The notes: generated by a model not told the origin, from the sequence alone. 22,781 nt of DNA from UBA11957 sp963603285 (GCA_963603285.1 CAVCMG010000043.1:1-22781); one strand, 5' to 3'; counted from the first letter of the stretch, positions 1-7,758 are shown. Made by a program: numbers and translations.

Positions 1-164
1 TCCTCGAAGATCTCGCAGTTTACCAGCACCAGCTTATTCAGCTTATAAATCGCGCCGGCATCTCTGGCCATATCTTCAAACTTCGACTGGCACATGGAGT
101 ACAGTTTTGCTCCCTCTTTGTACCGAACAAATTTCTTATCATCTACTTTTTTCATTGCTGCCAT
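1..164 (-). CDS. Partial DUF6462-like small protein (excisionase-like), N-terminus only
   Basis: The first 54 codons of a minus-strand gene run off the left edge. The protein starts MAAMKKVDDKKFVRYKEGAK and continues through LYSMCQSKFEDMARDAGA to LVLVNCEIFE. A strong AAGGAGG lies at 174-180, nine bases before the ATG. The pattern of an N-terminal KKFVRYKEGA segment followed by a helical, winged-helix-like stretch resembles the DUF6462 family, which I recall as common beside tyrosine integrases in Lachnospiraceae mobile elements. The role would then be DNA binding or excision control. This is inference from family memory; the C-terminus and any integrase lie outside the window. The fourth residue is also Met, but the spacing favours the first ATG. 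Confidence 0.65.
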   Translation of the reverse strand, partial: MAAMKKVDDKKFVRYKEGAKLYSMCQSKFEDMARDAGAIYKLNKLVLVNCEIFE

Positions 165-263
165 AATCCTTGTCCTCCTTGATTCATCACTTGTGGTTTC
201 TTAGTTCTATGACTCTTTTGAAGCTTTGCGGCGAAGCTGCTTAGACCGGATCCCTTAGACACG

Positions 264-308
264 AAAAAAGGCCTCTTTCCTAAGATTCATTTCTTAGAAA
301 AGAGGTCT
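264..308 (-). terminator. Strong intrinsic terminator of the greA-lysS operon
   Basis: Arms 292-308 and 269-285 form a 17-position stem (15 Watson-Crick pairs, one G-U, one mismatch) around a 6-nt loop. Read on the minus strand it is followed directly by six T residues (264-269). It lies about 60 bases beyond the stop of the small ORF after lysS, and separates the operon from the element-like gene at 1-164. There is no T tract in the plus direction, so it acts on minus-strand transcripts. Confidence 0.88.
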
Positions 309-367
309 AAATAAGTACAAACTATTCGGTTTTCTTTTTACTCAATGGTACTTGCTGTATTTTGAAG

Positions 368-469
368 TCAGTATTTACGGCGTTTATACAGCTTGCAGCA
401 GTAGCTGTTTGCTGTACTTCCGCTGTACCCCTTCTTCTCAATACCGTAGAATCCCTTGAAATAAGGCAT
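368..469 (-). CDS. Small basic protein translationally coupled to lysS (33 aa), unrecognised
   Basis: A 33-codon ORF starts at the ATG that shares its A with the lysS stop codon (TAATG) and ends at TGA 368-370. The protein starts MPYFKGFYGIEKKGYSG and ends YCCKLYKRRKY. It is strongly basic, rich in Tyr, Lys and Gly, and has a CC pair. Codons (TAC, AAG, CTG, GGA, AGC) match those of neighbouring genes. There is no strong ribosome site of its own, so translation would depend on ribosomes ending at lysS. I do not recognise a family. It could also be a decayed C-terminal extension of LysS or non-coding spacer. It is included because the coupling geometry and codon choice favour a real gene. Confidence 0.45.
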   Translation of the reverse strand: MPYFKGFYGIEKKGYSGSTANSYCCKLYKRRKY

Positions 470-1953
470 TATTTGTCCAAAGACTTCATCGTCGGGAACA
501 GTAATACGTCGCGGATGGCCTGGCTGTCGGTCAGCAGCATAACCAGACGGTCGATACCGTAACCGATACCACCTGTCGGCGGCATACCGATTTCCAGAGC
601 ATTCAGGAAGTCTTCGTCTGTATGGTTGGCTTCTTCATCACCGGCGTCAGCTGCAGCATCCTGCAGTTTGAAACGCTCTCTCTGGTCGATCGGGTCGTTT
701 AACTCGGAGTAGGCGTTGCACATTTCCCATGTATTGATGAACAGCTCGAAACGCTCTACCTTTTCCGGATCAGACGGTTTCTTCTTGGTCAGCGGAGAGA
801 TAGCGATCGGATGATCCATGACAAATGTCGGCTGGATCAGGTTCTTCTCGCAGAACTCCTCGAAGAACAGGTTGACGATGTCACCCTTGGTATGACGCTC
901 CTCGTACTCAATCTTATGCTCATCGGCCAGCTTCTTGGCCTCTTCGTCTGTCTTTACTTCATCAAAATCGATACCTGTGTATTTCTTGATACAGTCTACC
1001 ATGGTGATACGCTCAAACGGCTTGCCAAAGTCGATCTCGATACCGTTGTAGGTAAACTTGCTGCTACCGATAACCTTTTCAGCCAAGTAACGGAACATGC
1101 TCTCTGTCAGCTCCATCATACCCTCGTAATCGGTATATGCCTGATACAGCTCCATCAGGGTAAATTCCGGATTGTGACGGGTATCGACACCCTCGTTACG
1201 GAATACACGGCCGATCTCGTATACACGCTCCAGACCGCCGACGATCAGACGTTTCAGATACAGCTCCAGGGAGATACGCAGCTTGACATCCTCATTCAGT
1301 GCATTGTAATGGGTCTCGAAGGGTCTTGCGGCTGCACCGCCGGCATTGGATACCAGCATCGGTGTCTCTACCTCGATGAAATGTCGTCCGTCGAGGAAGT
1401 TGCGGATCTCTTTGATGATCTGGGAACGTTTGATAAAGGTCTGTTTTACCTCCGGATTCATGATCAGATCCACGTACCGCTGACGGTAACGGGTATCTGT
1501 ATCGGTCAGTCCGTGGAACTTCTCCGGCAGAGTCTGCAGGCTCTTGGATAAGAGCACAACATTCTGTGCATGAATGGAGATCTCTCCGGTCTTTGTCTTG
1601 AATACCTCACCGGTTACACCGATGATATCGCCGATATCGTATTTCTTGAAATCGGCATAGGACTCCTCGCCGATGGCGTCTCTGGCTACATAGCACTGAA
1701 TCTTGCCCTGCAGGTCCTGGATGTTACAGAAGGATGCTTTTCCCATGACGCGCTTGAACATCATACGTCCGGCCAGTGTTACCTGTTTGCCTTCGAATTC
1801 CTCATAGTTGTTTAAAATATCTGTGGTGTGGTTTGTCACATCGTACTTTGTGATCTGGAACGGATCCTTGCCTCTGCTCTGGAGATCCGCAAGCTTGTCA
1901 CGGCGCGCCTGTAAAAGCTGGTTCAAATCCTGACTTTTCTGCTGTCCAGCCAT
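469..1953 (-). CDS. lysS: Lysyl-tRNA synthetase, class II
   Basis: This 494-residue enzyme charges tRNA-Lys with lysine using ATP in the cytoplasm. An N-terminal OB-fold anticodon-binding domain (about 55-140, including TLAGRMMFKRVMGKASF) is followed by the class II catalytic core. Motif 2 appears as RVFRNEGVDTRHNPEFT (about 249-265), and motif 3 as GGIGYGIDRLVMLL near the C-terminus. Length is normal for bacterial LysS and there is no C-terminal extension in frame. The ATG is preceded by AGGAGGAGAGAAA. It sits 27 bases downstream of greA, a pairing common in Firmicutes, and is read from the greA promoter. Its stop codon overlaps the start of a 33-codon ORF. Confidence 0.97.
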   Translation of the reverse strand: MAGQQKSQDLNQLLQARRDKLADLQSRGKDPFQITKYDVTNHTTDILNNYEEFEGKQVTLAGRMMFKRVMGKASFCNIQDLQGKIQCYVARDAIGEESYADFKKYDIGDIIGVTGEVFKTKTGEISIHAQNVVLLSKSLQTLPEKFHGLTDTDTRYRQRYVDLIMNPEVKQTFIKRSQIIKEIRNFLDGRHFIEVETPMLVSNAGGAAARPFETHYNALNEDVKLRISLELYLKRLIVGGLERVYEIGRVFRNEGVDTRHNPEFTLMELYQAYTDYEGMMELTESMFRYLAEKVIGSSKFTYNGIEIDFGKPFERITMVDCIKKYTGIDFDEVKTDEEAKKLADEHKIEYEERHTKGDIVNLFFEEFCEKNLIQPTFVMDHPIAISPLTKKKPSDPEKVERFELFINTWEMCNAYSELNDPIDQRERFKLQDAAADAGDEEANHTDEDFLNALEIGMPPTGGIGYGIDRLVMLLTDSQAIRDVLLFPTMKSLDK

Positions 1954-1980
1954 TTTCTCTCCTCCTGTTTTTCTATGTTA

Positions 1981-2460
1981 TCAGATGTTTCTTTCGATCT
2001 TTAATACTTTGTATTCCATCATGCCTGCCGGAGCTTCAACGGATACGTTGTCACCGACTTTTGCACCGATCAGTGCCTTGCCCAGCGGGGACTCATTGGA
2101 AATCTTGCCCTGCAGACTATTGGCCTCTGTAGAACCTACGATCTTGAACTCTACTTCCTCGTCAAACTCCTCGTCATATACGAGAACCTTGCAGCCCAGA
2201 TTGATGCGCTCTGTATCGGCTTCGTCCTCTACAACAACCTCGGCGTTTTTCAGGATCGCTTCGAGTTCCTCGATACGGGCCTCGATATCTCTCTGCTCAT
2301 CCTTAGCAGCATCGTACTCGGCGTTCTCGGAAAGGTCGCCCTGCTCTCTGGCCTCTTTGATCTTTTCTGCTACTTCTTTACGACGAACAACTTTCAGGTC
2401 ATGCAGCTCGTCTTCCAGTTTCTTTAAACCTGCATAGGTCATTAAATTCTTTTTTTCCAT
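1981..2460 (-). CDS. greA: Transcription elongation factor GreA
   Basis: This 159-residue protein rescues backtracked RNA polymerase by stimulating cleavage of the nascent transcript through the secondary channel. The N-terminal antiparallel coiled coil (about 1-77) carries the signature GDLSENAEYDAAKDEQ, which includes the acidic tip residues needed for cleavage. The C-terminal FKBP-like domain follows (about 83-159, with NLGCKVLVYD and ESPLGKALIGAKVGD). The length matches the family. The chosen ATG has GAAAGAAGGG ten bases upstream. It is the first gene of the greA-lysS operon and sits behind a consensus promoter. Confidence 0.96.
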   Translation of the reverse strand: MEKKNLMTYAGLKKLEDELHDLKVVRRKEVAEKIKEAREQGDLSENAEYDAAKDEQRDIEARIEELEAILKNAEVVVEDEADTERINLGCKVLVYDEEFDEEVEFKIVGSTEANSLQGKISNESPLGKALIGAKVGDNVSVEAPAGMMEYKVLKIERNI

Positions 2461-2505
2461 GATTTGTATACCCTTCTTTCATCGTGCCTTCTGCGGCATC
2501 ATGCT

Positions 2506-2534
2506 ATTATAATATGAACTTGTACCTCTGTCAA
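2506..2534 (-). promoter_or_regulatory. Consensus sigma-A promoter for greA-lysS
   Basis: Read on the minus strand, TTGACA (2529-2534) is followed by a 17-base spacer and TATAAT (2506-2511), a perfect match at both hexamers. The expected start near 2499 gives a leader of about 40 bases before greA. Confidence 0.9.
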
Positions 2535-2658
2535 GAATCAGGATCGCCGAAAATCCTTGATTTTACGCTATTTTCAGCGTGTTAGTCTTATTTAACGCGT
2601 GCCCTTTTCGTCCATTCTCCGGAAGCGGACATTCCACTGCTGCGTGAACACAGGTGGA

Positions 2659-3615
2659 TCAGTTTTCCAGAAGTGCCACCAGCTCTTCCATCGTGGATAT
2701 TTCATTGGTTCTGGCTCGTAGTCTGGCAGAATGCGGGAAGCCCGCCGTATACCAGGCAACATGCTTTCGCATCTCGCGCAGGGCCGTATATTCGCCCTTG
2801 ACCTCCACCTGCATCCGGGCGTGCTTCAGGATCATCGCTTTTACTTCCTCGATCGTCGGACGGGCTTTATGCTGTCCGGTCTCCATATAGTAGAGGATCT
2901 CGGAAAACAGCCACGGATTACCACGGACGGCCCGGCCGATCATCACGCCGTCACAGCCGGTCTGCTCCATCAGGGCCACGGCTGTTTCAGGCGACGTCAC
3001 ATCGCCGTTTCCAATGACCGGGATCTGTACGGCCTCCTTGACCTGCCGGATGATGTCCCAGTCGGCTTTGCCGCTGTAATACTGTTCCCGTGTGCGGCCA
3101 TGTACTGCTACAGCGGCAGCTCCGCAGTCCTCGATAATCTTTGCGATCTCCACAGCATTGATATGGTCATCGTCAAAGCCGCGGCGGATCTTGACCGTCA
3201 CCGGCTTGTCGATCGCCTGCACCACGGCGGTCACGATCTTTCGCACCAGCTCCGGATCCTTTAAAAGGGCAGAGCCTTCGCCGTTATTGACGACCTTTGG
3301 CACCGGACAGCCCATATTGATATCGAGGATATCAAAGGGGCGGTCTTCAATCTGGTGCGCCATCTGTGCCATAATCTCCGGATCGGAACCGAACAGCTGT
3401 AATGATACCGGCTTTTCCCGCGAATTGATCTCGAGCAGGCTTTCTGTATTTTTGTTCTTATAATAAATGGCTTTGGCGCTGACCATCTCCATGCAGATCA
3501 GACCGGCTCCCTGCTCCTTGCACAGCAGCCTGAACGGCAAATCTGTGACACCGGCCATCGGGGCCAGCACCAGCGGATTGTCCATCACCACATTGCCGAT
3601 TTTTAACTGTTTCAT
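2659..3615 (-). CDS. dusB: tRNA-dihydrouridine synthase (DusB family)
   Basis: This 318-residue flavoenzyme reduces uridine to dihydrouridine in the tRNA D-loop using FMN and NADPH. The TIM barrel begins with LVLAPMAGVTDLPFRLLCKE. The catalytic Cys is C103 in DINMGCPVPKVVNNGEGSALL, followed by TVKIRRGF and the phosphate-binding stretch IGNGDVTSPETA with GCDGVMIGRAVRGNPW. A helical RNA-binding domain ends the protein. Length and motifs fit the DusB/NifR3 group. The ATG overlaps the previous stop as ATGA, so it is translationally coupled to the DUF6145-like gene and is the last gene of that operon. No convincing T-tract terminator follows. Confidence 0.95.
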   Translation of the reverse strand: MKQLKIGNVVMDNPLVLAPMAGVTDLPFRLLCKEQGAGLICMEMVSAKAIYYKNKNTESLLEINSREKPVSLQLFGSDPEIMAQMAHQIEDRPFDILDINMGCPVPKVVNNGEGSALLKDPELVRKIVTAVVQAIDKPVTVKIRRGFDDDHINAVEIAKIIEDCGAAAVAVHGRTREQYYSGKADWDIIRQVKEAVQIPVIGNGDVTSPETAVALMEQTGCDGVMIGRAVRGNPWLFSEILYYMETGQHKARPTIEEVKAMILKHARMQVEVKGEYTALREMRKHVAWYTAGFPHSARLRARTNEISTMEELVALLEN

Positions 3616-3950
3616 TCCAAATCCACTTTCTGTTTCAGGATCACAACCTTGTAAAAGAGTTCCAGCTCCTCCAGAAGCTCCTGTTTGGATTTCTGGATTT
3701 CCTTGATCATCAGAGCGCTGCCGATCTCGTCGTACATATAATCGGAGTCCTTCGCCTCTGTCGTAAACTGCAGATTCCCCTCTGCATCAAAGGATATCGT
3801 AAAAACGCCGCCGATCTCCTCGGTAAACAGCACACAGATAATGTGCAGTTCGTCCTGAATGGATCTGGGCAGCTTGTCAAAAGCCTTGTTAAAATAATAT
3901 TTCTGCTCATAGGCGCTGGCACCGCAGAGTACCATGTTTTCTTTTTCCAT
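3612..3950 (-). CDS. Conserved hypothetical protein, DUF6145-like (112 aa)
   Basis: A 112-residue soluble acidic protein starting MEKENMVLCGASAYEQKYYF. It has no signal peptide or membrane segment. Predicted content is a mixed alpha/beta N-terminal part (ELHIICVLFTEEIGGVFTIS and EGNLQFTTEAKDSDYMYDEI) and a C-terminal helix rich in Lys, Glu and Leu (about 82-108). It resembles a small Lachnospiraceae family that I recall as DUF6145; its function is unknown to me. ATG is preceded by AAGGAG five bases upstream. It lies between birA (31-base gap) and dusB (4-base overlap), which suggests co-expression but says little about its job. Confidence 0.8.
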   Translation of the reverse strand: MEKENMVLCGASAYEQKYYFNKAFDKLPRSIQDELHIICVLFTEEIGGVFTISFDAEGNLQFTTEAKDSDYMYDEIGSALMIKEIQKSKQELLEELELFYKVVILKQKVDLE

Positions 3951-3981
3951 TCTGTCTCCTTATTCTCACATATATTCCGTT

Positions 3982-4965
3982 TCAGACATAGCTGTATAAT
4001 CCGCGGATCGACACTTCACCGGCAAAGACCTGTTCCCTCTCTCCGGTATCCTTGCGGATCACTAAAAGATTCCCCATCGCATCGATGCCCTCTGCCACGC
4101 CCTCGTGCTCATCGCCGGGCTGCAGTACACGCACTTCCTTGCCGCGGTTCAGCAGAAAGCTGTGGTATTTGTCAATCAATCCGGTCAGATCCTGTGTCTG
4201 TAAAAACGTGTGATAATTTTCCTCAAAAAGTTCCAGAACCTTTACCACGACATCGGCCCGTTTGACCGGTTTTCCGAGAATATTCCGCAGGGACGTTGCC
4301 TTATCCTTCAGCTCCTCCGGAAAATCCTGCATATTGGCATTGATGCCGGTGCCGATGATCACGGAATCGATATATTCTGCCTGCATCGTCATTTCTGTAA
4401 GGATGCCGCAGATCTTTTTCCCGTTCACCACAACATCGTTCGGCCATTTGATCCCGACGTCCATGCCATACAGCTGTTCCATGGCCTCTGCCACGCAAAG
4501 CCCCATAACCAGCGTCAGCATCGACGCTCTCTCGGGACGGATATCCGGGCGCAGAAGGATGGAGAACGGGATCGATGTACCAAAGGGCGTCACCCAGACA
4601 CGACCCCGGCGGCCCTTTCCACGGCTCTGCATATCAGCGATCGTCACGCTGCCGTCCGGCGCGCCCTCTTCGGCCAGCCGTTTGAGCCAGGAATTGGTGG
4701 AATCGATCTCTGACTGATAATAGACCTCTTTGCCGATCCGTTCTGTATGCAGACGGCTTTTGAGCTCGCTGGCATTCAAAACGTCCGCGGCCTCCACGAT
4801 CCGGTAGCCCCGGTTCCGGACAGCCTCAATCTCGTAGCCTTCCTCTTTTAACTGATTGATAACCTTCCAGACGGCGGTCCGGGATACGCCCAGCGTGTCG
4901 CAGAGCTGCTGCCCGGACACATAGCCGTCGGTATTTCTTAAAATGTGCAGGATTTCTGTTTTCAT
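3982..4965 (-). CDS. birA: Biotin operon repressor / biotin-[acetyl-CoA-carboxylase] ligase BirA
   Basis: This 327-residue bifunctional protein attaches biotin to acceptor lysines via biotinyl-AMP and can repress biotin genes. Residues 1-55 are a winged helix-turn-helix (GYVSGQQLCDTLGVSRTAVW), so this is the DNA-binding class. The ligase core has STNSWLKRLAEEG, the biotinyl-AMP loop RGKGRRGR (115-122; Lys replaces one Arg of the common GRGRRGR) and IKWPNDVVVNGKKICGILTE. The C-terminal SH3-like part ends GEVSIRGLYSYV. ATG is preceded by TAGGAG six bases upstream. It lies 88 bases downstream of argF, separated by a hairpin. No biotin genes or obvious BirA operator are visible here. Confidence 0.95.
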   Translation of the reverse strand: MKTEILHILRNTDGYVSGQQLCDTLGVSRTAVWKVINQLKEEGYEIEAVRNRGYRIVEAADVLNASELKSRLHTERIGKEVYYQSEIDSTNSWLKRLAEEGAPDGSVTIADMQSRGKGRRGRVWVTPFGTSIPFSILLRPDIRPERASMLTLVMGLCVAEAMEQLYGMDVGIKWPNDVVVNGKKICGILTEMTMQAEYIDSVIIGTGINANMQDFPEELKDKATSLRNILGKPVKRADVVVKVLELFEENYHTFLQTQDLTGLIDKYHSFLLNRGKEVRVLQPGDEHEGVAEGIDAMGNLLVIRKDTGEREQVFAGEVSIRGLYSYV

Positions 4966-4995
4966 TTTTTACTCCTACGTTATGGATTCAGCCGT

Positions 4996-5029
4996 AAACG
5001 GCAGCTGTATCTGCATACGGCTGCCGTTT
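4996..5029 (-). terminator. Hairpin between argF and birA, possible leaky terminator
   Basis: Perfect 10-bp arms 4996-5005 and 5020-5029 (AAACGGCAGC and its complement) enclose a mismatch and a further 4-bp stem with a four-base loop. It starts 24 bases after the argF stop. The following T tract is only three bases on the minus strand, so it may attenuate or stabilise the 3' end rather than fully terminate, letting birA be partly read through from argF. Confidence 0.5.
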
Positions 5030-5053
5030 CATTATGCTACCTGTTTGTATATT

Positions 5054-6052
5054 TTAGTGTTCCGGTACGCCCAGTGTCGCTGCCATCACGGCTTTGATCG
5101 TATGCATACGGTTCTCTGCCTCGTCAAAAACAACGGACTGTGCAGATTCAAAGACTTCGTCCGTAACTTCCATTTCGGTCAGGCCGAATTTTTCCTGAAT
5201 CTGACGGCCTACGGTGGTGTTCAGATCGTGGAATGCCGGCAGACAGTGCATAAAGATCGCTGTGTCCTTGGCATTGGCCATGGCTGCTGCATTGACCTGG
5301 TACGGTTTTAACGTCTCAATACGCTCTGCCCAGACGCTGTCCGGCTCGCCCATGGATACCCATACGTCGGTGTAGATCACATCGGCGTCGGTTGTACCGG
5401 CCTTGACATCCTCTATCAGCGTAACGCTGCCGCCGCTTTCTTTGGCGTAGCCTTTGCACAGCTCGACAAGCTCTTCATTCGGGAAGTAGGCTTTATTGGT
5501 ACATGCGGTAAAGTGCATTCCCATCTTGGCGCAGGCAATCATCAGGGAATTACCCATGTTGTAACGGGCGTCGCCCATATAAGTCATATGGATACCTTCG
5601 AGATGACCAAACTTCTCACGGATGGTCAGAAGATCAGCCAGCATCTGTGTCGGATGGTACTCGTTGGTCAGGCCGTTCCATACCGGTACACCGGCGTATT
5701 TGGCCAGCTCTTCTACGATAGCCTGTCCATATCCACGGTATTCGATACCATCGTACATACGGCCAAGGACTCTGGCGGTGTCGGCGATGCTCTCTTTCTT
5801 ACCGATCTGGGATCCGGACGGATCGAGGTAGGTTACATGCATACCCAGATCATGGGCTGCCACCTCAAAGGAACAGCGGGTACGGGTACTGGTCTTTTCA
5901 AAAATCAGGGCAATATTTTTACCGGTGTGCCACAGGGTCGGCTCGCCGTTTTTCTTTTTTGCCTTTAATTCGGCGGACAGATCGAGAAGGTAACGGATCT
6001 CATCCGGTGTATAATCTTTCAGGGTCAGGAAATTTCTGTTTTTCAGGTTCAC
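5054..6052 (-). CDS. argF: Ornithine carbamoyltransferase
   Basis: This 332-residue enzyme makes citrulline from ornithine and carbamoyl phosphate in the urea-cycle branch of arginine synthesis. The carbamoyl-phosphate loop STRTR is at 55-59 and HPTQ at 133-136. The ornithine-side motifs are DARYNMGNS (161-169) and DVWVSMGE (229-236), and catalytic C270 lies in MHCLPAFHD. Start is GTG at 6050-6052 with AGGAGG eight bases upstream; the nearby ATG is out of frame. No other arg or arc genes adjoin, so anabolic (argF) and catabolic (arcB) use cannot be told apart by context. A promoter and an ARG-box-like sequence upstream favour arginine control. Confidence 0.95.
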   Translation of the reverse strand: MNLKNRNFLTLKDYTPDEIRYLLDLSAELKAKKKNGEPTLWHTGKNIALIFEKTSTRTRCSFEVAAHDLGMHVTYLDPSGSQIGKKESIADTARVLGRMYDGIEYRGYGQAIVEELAKYAGVPVWNGLTNEYHPTQMLADLLTIREKFGHLEGIHMTYMGDARYNMGNSLMIACAKMGMHFTACTNKAYFPNEELVELCKGYAKESGGSVTLIEDVKAGTTDADVIYTDVWVSMGEPDSVWAERIETLKPYQVNAAAMANAKDTAIFMHCLPAFHDLNTTVGRQIQEKFGLTEMEVTDEVFESAQSVVFDEAENRMHTIKAVMAATLGVPEH

Positions 6053-6096
6053 TTTTTCATCCTCCTCATACGGGTTATGCCTCTAAACTGTGTATC

Positions 6097-6125
6097 ATCA
6101 TACCATCGTTTGCCGGTTTCTTCAA
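6097..6125 (-). promoter_or_regulatory. Sigma-A promoter of argF
   Basis: On the minus strand TTGAAG (6120-6125), a 17-base spacer and TATGAT (6097-6102). The predicted start is near 6090, about 38 bases before the GTG start of argF. Confidence 0.75.
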
Positions 6126-6133
6126 TAATAAAG

Positions 6134-6160
6134 CGGTAATTTACCGTTTTTTTATTCATT
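6134..6160. promoter_or_regulatory. Palindrome and ARG-box-like site upstream of the argF promoter
   Basis: A 13-base perfect inverted repeat, CGGTAA-T-TTACCG, lies at 6134-6146, nine bases upstream of the -35. It overlaps an 18-base stretch (6143-6160) containing ATGAATAAAAA on the minus strand, which matches the first half of the Bacillus ARG-box consensus; the second half is poor. AT-rich half-sites continue to about 6180. ArgR binding is inferred only. Confidence 0.35.
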
Positions 6161-6200
6161 TATACATATTTTATACGTTATTTTTGCATTTTTATAAATT

Positions 6201-6235
6201 AAAAAAGGAAGAACGCCTCCTGTACACGTTCTTCC
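6201..6235 (-). terminator. Intrinsic terminator of the nfeD-SPFH operon
   Basis: Nine-bp perfect arms GGAAGAACG (6207-6215) and its complement (6227-6235) enclose an 11-base loop. On the minus strand six T residues follow (6201-6206). It begins 14 bases after the SPFH stop codon. Confidence 0.88.
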
Positions 6236-6249
6236 CTCTGCTTTATGGC

Positions 6250-7191
6250 TTATTTACTTTCCGGTGTATCTACATTGATGATCTCTTTCAGAGAGGTTGC
6301 CAGTCCGGCCAGTCCCTGCAGGTCACTGGGAACAACGATCTTGGTGGCCTTGCCCTCTGACATCTTGCCCAGGGCTTCGAGACTCTTCATGGTCAGGACA
6401 GCCTGATCGGCTCCGGCCTCTTTGATCAGACGGATACCTTCGGCGTTGGCTTTCTGTACTTTCAGAATGGCCTCTGCCTCACCTTCTGCCTCGCGGATCA
6501 TCTTTTCCTTCTCGGCCTCAGCGCGCAGGATAGCGGCCTGTTTCTCGGCCTCGGCATCCAGAATAGCGGATTCCTTTTTACCTTCGGCTACGAGGACGGT
6601 GGATTTCTTTTCACCTTCGGCGATCAGGATAGCTTCTCGACGTTCACGCTCTGCCTTCATCTGCTTCTCCATGGCTTCCTGGATGGCAGCCGGCGGCATG
6701 ATGTTTTTCAGTTCGACACGGTTAACCTTGATACCCCACGGATCGGTAGCAATGTCCAGTGCGGAACGCATCTTGGTGTTGATAATCTCACGGGAGGTCA
6801 GGGTTTCGTCGAGTTCCATATCACCGATGATATTACGGAGTGTGGTGGCTGTCAGGTTTTCGATCGCCATAATCGGATTCTCGACACCGTAGGAAAAAAG
6901 CTTCGGATCGGTGATCTGGAAGAATACAACGGTATCGATCCGCATCGTTACGTTATCCTTGGTGATAACGGGCTGCGGCGGGAAATCTACAACCTGCTCT
7001 TTTAAATTAACTCTTTTGGCTACGCGTTCGATGATCGGCACTTTGAAGTGAAGACCGGTGGACCATGTGGCCTGATAAGCGCCGAGACGCTCTACAACGT
7101 AGGCTTTAGCCTGCGGAACGACTTTCACACAGGATGTAACAACGATCAGTAAGATGATCGCCAGTACGATAACTAAGATGAAACCTTCCAT
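6250..7191 (-). CDS. SPFH/Band 7 membrane protein (stomatin/QmcA-like)
   Basis: A 313-residue membrane scaffold of the stomatin/prohibitin group. One N-terminal membrane anchor (about 4-22, VIVLAIILLIVVTSC) is followed by the SPFH domain (about 23-190, with YVVERLGAYQATWSTGLHFK and the family signature NPIMAIENLTATTLRNIIG). A long charged coiled coil comes next (about 180-265), with Ala/Glu repeats such as EAEKQAAILRAEAEKEK. The short C-terminal tail is hydrophilic. Such proteins oligomerise in the membrane and organise microdomains or membrane proteases. The nfeD partner gene is three bases upstream, a conserved pairing that supports the assignment. It is the last gene before a clear terminator. 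Confidence 0.93.
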   Translation of the reverse strand: MEGFILVIVLAIILLIVVTSCVKVVPQAKAYVVERLGAYQATWSTGLHFKVPIIERVAKRVNLKEQVVDFPPQPVITKDNVTMRIDTVVFFQITDPKLFSYGVENPIMAIENLTATTLRNIIGDMELDETLTSREIINTKMRSALDIATDPWGIKVNRVELKNIMPPAAIQEAMEKQMKAERERREAILIAEGEKKSTVLVAEGKKESAILDAEAEKQAAILRAEAEKEKMIREAEGEAEAILKVQKANAEGIRLIKEAGADQAVLTMKSLEALGKMSEGKATKIVVPSDLQGLAGLATSLKEIINVDTPESK

Positions 7192-7194
7192 TTG

Positions 7195-7626
7195 TTATTC
7201 TCCTTTTTCTACGATAACTTTAACACCTTCAATACGCAGTACGCGGATGATGCTGCCTTTTTCGATGGTCACGGTGGGATCTGCTGTTCTTGCAGTCCAC
7301 TCGATGCCGTTCAGCATGACTTTTCCGGTTGCTTTGAGGTTGTTGATCTGTTCACAGACCATAGCTTCCTGCCCGATCAGGCGGTCTGCGTTGGTGTGCT
7401 CCTGTCTTTTGTATATGTACTTTTTGGCAATGGGTCTTGTCAGTACCAGAAGCAGGATGGAAACCACCAGCCACAGGATCTGCTGCACGTAGATGCTGGC
7501 ACCGAGCAGTGCGGCCACAAAGGCGATGAGGGCACCTCCGGCGAACCAGATGGTGGTCAGGCCCATGGTGAATGCTTCGATGGCGAGCAGTACGGCGAAC
7601 AGGATCAGCCAGTAATATGCCTGCAT
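7195..7626 (-). CDS. NfeD-family membrane protein, short form
   Basis: A 143-residue protein of the short NfeD type without the N-terminal protease domain. Three closely packed membrane segments span about 6-66 (LILFAVLLAIEAFTMGL, then a small-residue segment, then ILWLVVSILLLVL). A cytoplasmic NfeD C-terminal OB-fold follows (about 82-143; LIGQEAMVCEQINNLKATGK and GSIIRVLRIEGVKVIVEK). NfeD proteins work with the SPFH protein encoded next to them. ATG has AAAGGAG nine bases upstream. It is the first gene of the two-gene operon behind the promoter at 7671-7699. Confidence 0.9.
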   Translation of the reverse strand: MQAYYWLILFAVLLAIEAFTMGLTTIWFAGGALIAFVAALLGASIYVQQILWLVVSILLLVLTRPIAKKYIYKRQEHTNADRLIGQEAMVCEQINNLKATGKVMLNGIEWTARTADPTVTIEKGSIIRVLRIEGVKVIVEKGE

Positions 7627-7670
7627 GAATGTCTTCTCCTTTCTCGCGGGGTGTGTGCGATTTTGCTTTT

Positions 7671-7699
7671 ATCTTACAATAAGTTGGGGGAAAACTCAA
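7671..7699 (-). promoter_or_regulatory. Promoter of the nfeD-SPFH operon
   Basis: Minus-strand TTGAGT (7694-7699), 17-base spacer, TAAGAT (7671-7676), placed about 45 bases before the nfeD start. Confidence 0.65.
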
Positions 7700-7758
7700 T
7701 CATTTTGAATTAGAAAATATGTGAAGGAATATGAAGGGCGGACGGACGAAAGACGGAC

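Noticed and set aside
362..562. Plus-strand ORF beginning with a signal-peptide-like hydrophobic stretch
   Set aside because: It needs a TTG start without a ribosome site, runs antisense into lysS, and the stretch is better explained by the minus-strand 33-codon ORF.
811..1551. Long plus-strand ORF (246 codons) opposite lysS
   Set aside because: It is antisense to a clear class II synthetase with all motifs; the protein has no recognisable domain and no ribosome site.
2535..2658. Possible terminator between dusB and the greA promoter
   Set aside because: Short complementary segments exist (AAAATC/GATTTT), but no stem is followed by a T tract.
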